Assembly: GCA_026075535.2 (NCBI GenBank)
Contig: AP026538.1
Span: forward strand, 9,982,001-10,046,000
Direction: 5' to 3'
From: Tricholoma matsutake
Lineage: Eukaryota; Basidiomycota; Agaricomycetes; Agaricales; Tricholomataceae
Length of the DNA: 64,000 nucleotides
Part shown: one piece after another, positions 58,415-64,000 of the stretch
How positions within the stretch are numbered: position 1 is the first letter of the stretch
How the letters are laid out: every line of letters starts with the position of its first letter
Notes under the pieces: model-generated
Database searches by the model: none
Told to the model about the DNA's origin: nothing
The model's input: the letters and a program-made list of their open reading frames with translations, nothing else
Made by a program: the position numbers and the translations under genes

Positions 58415-58487
58415 ACTACCTGGTAGCTCAGTGGTTAAGCACACTGTGATATGCAGACCCAAGGTTGAGGGTTCAATTCTTGTTGTA
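58415..58487 (+). other. tRNA-like module, right side of E5
   Basis: TGGTAGCTCAGTGGTTAAGC and GAGGGTTCAATTC have textbook A- and B-box sequence and spacing, but the flanks cannot form an acceptor stem. Confidence 0.6.
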
Positions 58488-58746
58488 TGTTGAACTTTTA
58501 TTTGGGGAAGCACATGCATTCCAGTTATTCTGGTTACATAGTCTGGTTACTCCTGTTATTCCAGTTGTGATGAGTCCGGTGAGATTCCGGGGATTCCAGG
58601 TGTAAATTGGATCCTTATTCCGACCGGAATTGTGCTGCATAGGGAAAACTACATACAAAAAAAATTCCACCGGATTCTAGAAATTCCAGAAATTCCAGCT
58701 GGACAAACTGGACTCCAACCGGAATAGGTGGGGGAGTGTAAAGTAC

Positions 58747-60638
58747 CCCCTTTTTTTGGTTTTCCAGAGTGAGGTTTGCCCTCCGTCACTTGTTTCAGTT
58801 GTCCTCGTCCTGGGGATGTTCTCGGCCTCCTGATTCTCGCCGTCGTTCGCTCCCCGCCTATTGTTCACTCCCATTGCTGCTGCAATACATTGACCATTAG
58901 CATCCAACCCATGAGCAGCAGCTCACAGCAGTGCTGGGTGCTGGGCTCCTGTGCTTTTATCAGTGGGTTGGGCTTACCTGGCATGGTATCTTATGGCAAC
59001 AGTTACTGTTGTTGCAGTTGGGCCAGTGAGAGGAACTTGAGACACATATTTTCGATCAACAAATGAACTGTTCCCATCACATGCTCAAGCATGCAGGTGT
59101 TGCGTCACAGCCTGCTGGGTGGATTGCTTTCACTCACCATGATGTTCTGGTCTCACCAAAGGAGCAACCCTCTGCAGTGCATATGATTACTCCAACTCTC
59201 CATGACCTCACTGAACAATTCAATGTCATCACACTAGAGGACTCACCTCCCACTTCTGCAGTGGAAGCACCACACCCTCCTGCAGTGCAGCACTATAAAG
59301 ATGAGGCAGTGATGTCAGGACCCCATAGTTCTAGGGAAAGCGTGAAAAGGAGGATCTTATTTGGTGAGCAACCAAGGCCAGCATGCCTTTTCTGTTGAGG
59401 ACAAAAAATTGCATGTGGTCCAGCTCTAGGAAACATGGGCGATGGGAGCTGCTAGTATGCATTCTATGTCAGTTCTAATTCCTCTCTAATGATGTTGTCC
59501 ATTCCTGCCAGTCAATGTATGCACCACTCCCATGTGTGTACCCAAAGAATTTGAAGTGTGCTCATTGCACACAGAGAAAGTTGAGAGGTGACTGAGAGAG
59601 AAAAGCTACTGAGGATCATAACACCCCCATGAAGGTATGTGATTGTTGCTTAAATGCCTGGTAAACATTTTACCAAATTGTCCTTCATTGATGATTGTAG
59701 CATTAGGAAAGGCTTTTGATGTGCGAGATATAGCAGAAAAGGACCTTTCATGCTTGGACCATCTGTTGATTTACTAAAATGTTTCATCCCCATCTTTCCT
59801 TAACTCCCACTGCTGGATTATTTGGAGCACGGTTATCATTGATTCATGAAGAGGAGACTTGAGAGTAGGACCTCATCACTCATTGGCTATGCTTCAATTA
59901 CTTTTATATATATCACCTTGTGTGCTTGATGATCCACTAGCATTCTGTTCCAGCAGATACTAAGATAGGTTTCATCCACTCTCTACTGTGCACTTGAGCT
60001 AGTGGGCCATTGCTGCACATAGCAAATCTGAGTTTTCTCAGGGGGGGGTCTAGTCAGCCATAAATAGTGATAATTGCTGTGTTCATCAGATGTGGTTGCA
60101 GTTGTTGCAAAATTAATGATCATGCTGTTACTATTCCATCAGATTTGAGTTATTTGCTTTGGATTCCAGGGTGTGCACTCTGAAATCTCAATGTGAAGCC
60201 TTGGTGGCTGCCTGCTTTTGGGGCTGCACATCCACCTCGATTTTGGTAGCAAACCTTGGAAGTGCAAATTGTGGACTTGCCGACCCAGATTGGGAATGCC
60301 ATGGTGTATATCTTCAAGCTACTCGATGATTGATGGCATCTTGGCATGGGTCTCCAGAGGTTTTGAAAAAGGAAAAATGGAGTTGGTCAAGAAAGGAAAT
60401 GGAGGATCTGGAAAATTCAATCGCTGCTTTTTATGTGAAGACCTTTTTTGAACAATTTTGATGGGCGCCTGTGTGCCTCGAGGATTATTGCACATCACAG
60501 AAATTTATCAGGCCCCAGAGCAATCTGGAATAGTAGTCCAGGATGCAGCACCTAACACATTTTATGATCTCTCTCTACTTACAAAATACTGATATAAAAC
60601 TGTTTTCAGTTAATTGTGTGTATATACATATATCTTCT
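58747..60638. other. No confident gene; one possible ORF
   Basis: The palindrome variant GAGCAGCAGCTC (58913) suggests another E fragment. An open frame at 59063-59398 (111 codons, plus) has ordinary composition but no recognised domain. The rest is CpG-poor, without clear exons. Confidence 0.35.
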
Positions 60639-61040
60639 TGTTAGGGTGACACCCACTATCTGCTAGCTAAGACCATCCGGGTTCTCTCTACAAGAAGGGG
60701 GCGGGATCCGCGCTCGTGATGGGGGAATTGATGGTTTTGATGCGAGGGGTTATTAATAGATGAGTTTGTTGAGATAGGCCTTTCACACCGAAAACGTAGG
60801 TGGAATACCTAAGAGAACACAACTGGGGTCCCCTAGGCATATATTTAGGGTTTATATACTATGTTACATATATTGTACATTGTTGTTACCGATGTGCTTG
60901 TACATGCGTGTACATATTGATGCATGTGAAATAAAATTCTCATGCTATCAAAGTGTAGCGTCATTTGGCATCATGTAGCGTAATTCGACATAATAAAATA
61001 AAAATGAAAGTTTATTAGGTAATGGGGTGGTTTCCTAACA
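60639..61040 (-). repeat. 3' LTR of second element 1 copy
   Basis: 402 bp, about 93-95% identical to the LTRs of element 1, TGTTAGG to CCTAACA. Confidence 0.93.
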
Positions 61041-62290
61041 TTACCCCCCTTTTATGCCTCGACTTCCAGGTGAGAAAATATTATGTTTGTCCCCTCTGTG
61101 AAATTTTGGTAAGGCCGGAATTTCATCCCCTCATACACCATTCTCGCAATATGATGCGGAGCATTCGGATTACGTTTAAAGAATTGGGTGATCACATTAC
61201 GTGCTCGCTTACAATTCTCTTCAGGTTCCCACGAATTATTTTCATCGGTGTAGTTTTTCCACTTTATTAAAAACTCCAATTTGTTCCGCCGAAGACATGA
61301 GTCTAGAATTTCTTCAACTACGTATTCTGGAGCACCTTCTACTATTATTGGAGGTTGCAGAGTAGTTTGTTGGCCAGGAATAGTGGGCGGGTGGTAAGGG
61401 CATAGGCGGGATACGTTAATCTCAGGATCAATCTTGAATGATCAGGGTAATTTTAGTACTACCGCATTAGGTGAGATCACTTTAGAAATCACGTATGGGC
61501 CAACTTGTTTCTCCATAAGTTTCCTCAAAGGTCGTGGAATATTTAGGTCCTTGGTACTTAGCCATACCAAGTCACCAACTTTGTACTCTGGAGCACGTGC
61601 TCGAGTACGATCCGCATGTCACATCATGTCATCACGTGCTTTCTTCAATGCTGCCTCTGCTTCCTCTTGTACCTTTTGCATCTTAGATACAAAGTCTTCT
61701 ACTGACTGTACTTTGACTTCCCTTCTGGGTTCTACTCCCATGCGAGGATGATATCCATAATTTGCGAAAAAGGGTGACATACGAGTAGCCAAATGGAATT
61801 TGTTATTGTAGGAAAATTCGGCAATTGCCAGCCATTCGGGCCAGTCGGTTTGTTGGTAGTTGACAAACATACATAGGTACTGCTCCAACTCCTGGTTCAT
61901 TCTCTCTGTCTGCCCATCAGTCTGCGGGTGGTATGCTGTAGATAATTTAGTTTGAATCCCCAATATGTTGTTCAGTTCTCGCATAAATGCAGAAGCGAAT
62001 TGTGGTCCGCGATCAGAGATAATGGTATCGGGTAACCCATGTAACCGCCATACCTGATTTAGATAGAGGCGTGCCAAGCCCAATGATGAGGTTTCTGTAG
62101 TAGTAGGAATAATATGGACCTCCTTTGTGAAGCAGTTGCATACTACGAATATTGCATCATACCCTTGAGCCTCGGGTAATCCAGTAATAAAATCCACAGA
62201 TATATCTTGCCATGGCGCTTTAGGTATAGGGTTCGGCATTAATTTTCCTGCAGGTTTTTGTGATCTGGGCTTGCGCAGTGATACTTGGCT
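61041..62290 (-). pseudogene. Integrase and chromodomain of an element 1 relative (5'-truncated)
   Basis: Minus strand, adjoining its LTR through the same polypurine tract (61041-61053). Integrase core: DISVDFITGL (D), TIISDRGPQFASAF (D), HPQTDGQTERMNQELEQYL (E), all three acidic residues kept. The C-terminal domain has KVGDLVWLSTKDL. The chromodomain has YVVEEILDSC and FLIKWKNYTDENNSWEPEEN near 61250. TGA codons at about 61619 and 61430 sit at expected Arg positions. The rest of pol is replaced at about 62290 by a LINE fragment. It shows what element 1 lost. Confidence 0.9.
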
Positions 62291-62299
62291 CTTCCATGA

Positions 62300-63480
62300 C
62301 TTGGTAATAGGTGCACCACTTTATCCTTCGATGACTTCCAGACAGAAATTTTCACACTCCTAAATGGACTAGATCAGGGGGACCCTTTCTCTGCAATCTG
62401 TTACCTCATCTACAATGCTGACTTACTGAAAATCCCAGATATCAAAAACAGGGAATGGATACTCTTACTCATGGATGATGCTGCAGTCATAGTCATTGGG
62501 AAGAACTTCATGGAAACCCATGAAAAGCTAAGGAACATTATGAATTGAGTGAAAGGCATCTTTGTTTGGGCCAAAATCCACAACTGGGAATTTGGCATCA
62601 AACAATTCCAGCTAGTGGACATCACAAAAAAACTAGTACCATATCTGATTAACCCCTGAAAAAGATCCCAACCCCCTGAGGTGCCCTGATCCTAGGAAAT
62701 CAATGCATACCATTGAGGGAATCCACAAGGTTCCTCGGAGTCATGGTTGACAACAAAATGAACTGGAAAGGACAATACACCACAGCACTAGCAAAAGGAC
62801 AAGACTGGTTGATCCAATTCACCAGAATAGCCCATGCATCAAAGGGCATACATGCTAAGTACTTCTGACAATTATATTTAGCCATAGCTGTCCCCCGCAT
62901 GTTATTCCTCATGCCCAAACAGAAAATAGGCAGGAACAAAACAAGCCATACTCACAAAACTCGCATCAATACAACACTGGGCCACGATCATGATAACAGG
63001 TGCCATGAAAACCACCACTACAGACATGGTCGAAGTCATGGCAAATCTTCTACCATTCCATATGCTGGTTGACAAACACTGACACCGAGCCACAATGCAA
63101 TTAGCAACACTACCATCATCCCACCCACTTTATAAGCCAGTCAGAAATGCAGCAAAATAACTAGTCAAATGTCACCCCACCCCTCTGCACAACCTCATGC
63201 ACAGATACAGCATCAAGCCAGAACAGATTGAGACCATCAAAGCTGTCAGATTCGACACATGCCATATCAACCGAGATCATAATGAACACAGACAAAGCCA
63301 TAGAATTGATATCAAATGACAACCCAGATGTGAAGGTCTTCACAGATGGCTCTGGAATGGAATGACACATAGGGACCAGTGCAGTTCTCTACAGAAATGG
63401 GAGACTCAAGACAACTCTGCAACACAGGCTCGGTTGGCAACACCAACATACAGTATATGACACCATGGGCAAAACCTAAG
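62300..63480 (+). pseudogene. Non-LTR (LINE) retrotransposon fragment: RT and RNase H
   Basis: Plus strand with several stops and frameshifts. RT motif B GLDQGDPFSAICYLIYNADL (62366), motif C WILLLMDDAAVIVIG (62455; MDDA for the usual xADD), a thumb-like region (FVWAKIHNWEFGI), and an RNase H start VKVFTDGSGME (63330) followed by TSAVLYRNGRL. The endonuclease and RT fingers are missing at the 5' side, typical of a truncated LINE copy. No poly-A tail was fixed. Confidence 0.85.
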
Positions 63481-64000
63481 GCAGTTGAAACTCAACTGCC
63501 TTTGAGGCAGTGGGTACGGCAGTTGACAGTGCCTGAATCAGTAATTATGTAATATTGCCTTTAACAAAGAATCATCACCTGACCTTCCCACAATACAAGC
63601 CTAAGAATAGTGATGGATATGTTCCCCCCCCAATTACCACCCAATCACCATCTCCCACAGTTGATCAACACGTGCCAGTCTCGGCTAACATTGTGCTCAT
63701 CATCCCCAACAATGAGCATGCTATTCCACTCATTCCTGGCCCTTTCCCTTCGCTTTTTTTGCCAGATAACACTTATGTATGTACATATAGTGTTAATAAG
63801 CAGTTGTTTTCGCTTTTACAGCTATATTTAACCCATAACAAGCACTCTCCCTGGTTGAGAGGAGGAGGGGGTCTCTTCTCTTCATTTGGGGGTGTCTGTA
63901 ATGCATGTATATGGCTGTATATTCATATTAATAACTAAATACATGAATGGGGAGGGTGCTGTATGAGATGGGAAGGGGGGAAATGGGGAGAAGTGACAGA
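63481..64000. other. No gene recognised; small palindrome
   Basis: AGGCAGTTGA/TCAACTGCCT forms a 10-bp stem at 63479-63502. The open frames at 63555-63938 have no domain. Confidence 0.35.

Larger units (their letters stand above)
56765..58746. mobile_element. Composite TIR element E5 (complete-looking)
   Basis: The left end TTTACCCTCCCCCACCTATT followed by CTGGTTGGAGTCCAG is mirrored at 58711-58746. A possible duplication CCCTTTTTT flanks both ends. Order: GGAGTCCAGTTATTCCAATT repeats (56795-56890), tRNA-like (minus), five hairpins, palindromes (57471, 57560), a G23 run, a duplicated block of about 125-165 bp with CCCAAACGACG hairpins (57961, 58126), GGTGGTG-rich DNA, tRNA-like (plus), CCAGTTATTC/CCGGTGAGATTCC repeats, TIR. 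No transposase. Confidence 0.75.

Noticed and set aside
58415..58487. Genuine tRNA gene
   Set aside because: A- and B-boxes are good, but the ends do not pair into an acceptor stem and no anticodon arm is convincing; kept as tRNA-like.

Overview
This window is repeat-dominated nuclear DNA from a filamentous fungus, most likely an Agaricomycete. The evidence is short GT-AG introns (51-71 nt) in readable genes, a basidiomycete-type kinase-like family, a gag-like CCHC/CCCH protein of the kind seen in mushroom genomes, and the mix of Ty3/gypsy chromoviruses, Ty1/copia, LINE and hAT remains. A placement near the Boletales is only an impression from recalled protein families. No bacterial features are present.

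Layout. 1-4.7 kb: two readable multi-exon genes on the minus strand, in the only clearly CpG-rich part. 5.8-10.6 kb: Ty3/gypsy element 1 (minus), with paired 401-bp LTRs and a 5-bp target duplication, but its integrase is deleted. 10.6-18 kb: CpG-poor relics, including a hAT-type foldback MITE and a decayed copia gag. 19-21.6 kb: a many-exon gene with two in-frame TGA codons, with a solo-LTR-like repeat (R1) starting 6 bp upstream of its ATG. 22.8-36.5 kb: tandem repeats, a hAT transposase fragment, a second MITE, and two copies (E1, E3) of an unfamiliar composite terminal-inverted-repeat element. 36.5-41.3 kb: gypsy element 4 (minus), which has lost its reverse transcriptase. 41.3-50.5 kb: a second R1 copy split by gypsy element 2 (plus, 8.0 kb, TSD GGTGA). 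50.5-55.3 kb: another chromovirus tail, E-family copy E4, an acidic minisatellite and a second copy of the element 4 gag. 56-58.7 kb: copy E5. 60.6-63.5 kb: the 3' end of a second element 1 copy, fused to a LINE fragment.

Themes. (1) Gypsy elements 1 and 2 both carry an 11-12 nt complement of their predicted RNA 5' end two bases inside the 5' LTR, the arrangement used for Tf1/sushi-type self-priming. (2) Element 2 has a GGGTTTT slippery site at the gag stop, a TGATG stop-start junction after pol, and an additional zinc-knuckle plus membrane-segment coding region after the chromodomain. (3) Decay is dominated by CpG to TpG/CpA change: 17 of about 20 in-frame stops in element 2 are TGA where Arg (CGA) is usual. 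(4) The E family is the most unusual structure. Each copy has a TIR containing CTTTACACTCCCCC, copy-specific subterminal repeats, outward-facing tRNA-like modules, an array of GC-rich hairpins, and recurring internal palindromes. No transposase was found in it.
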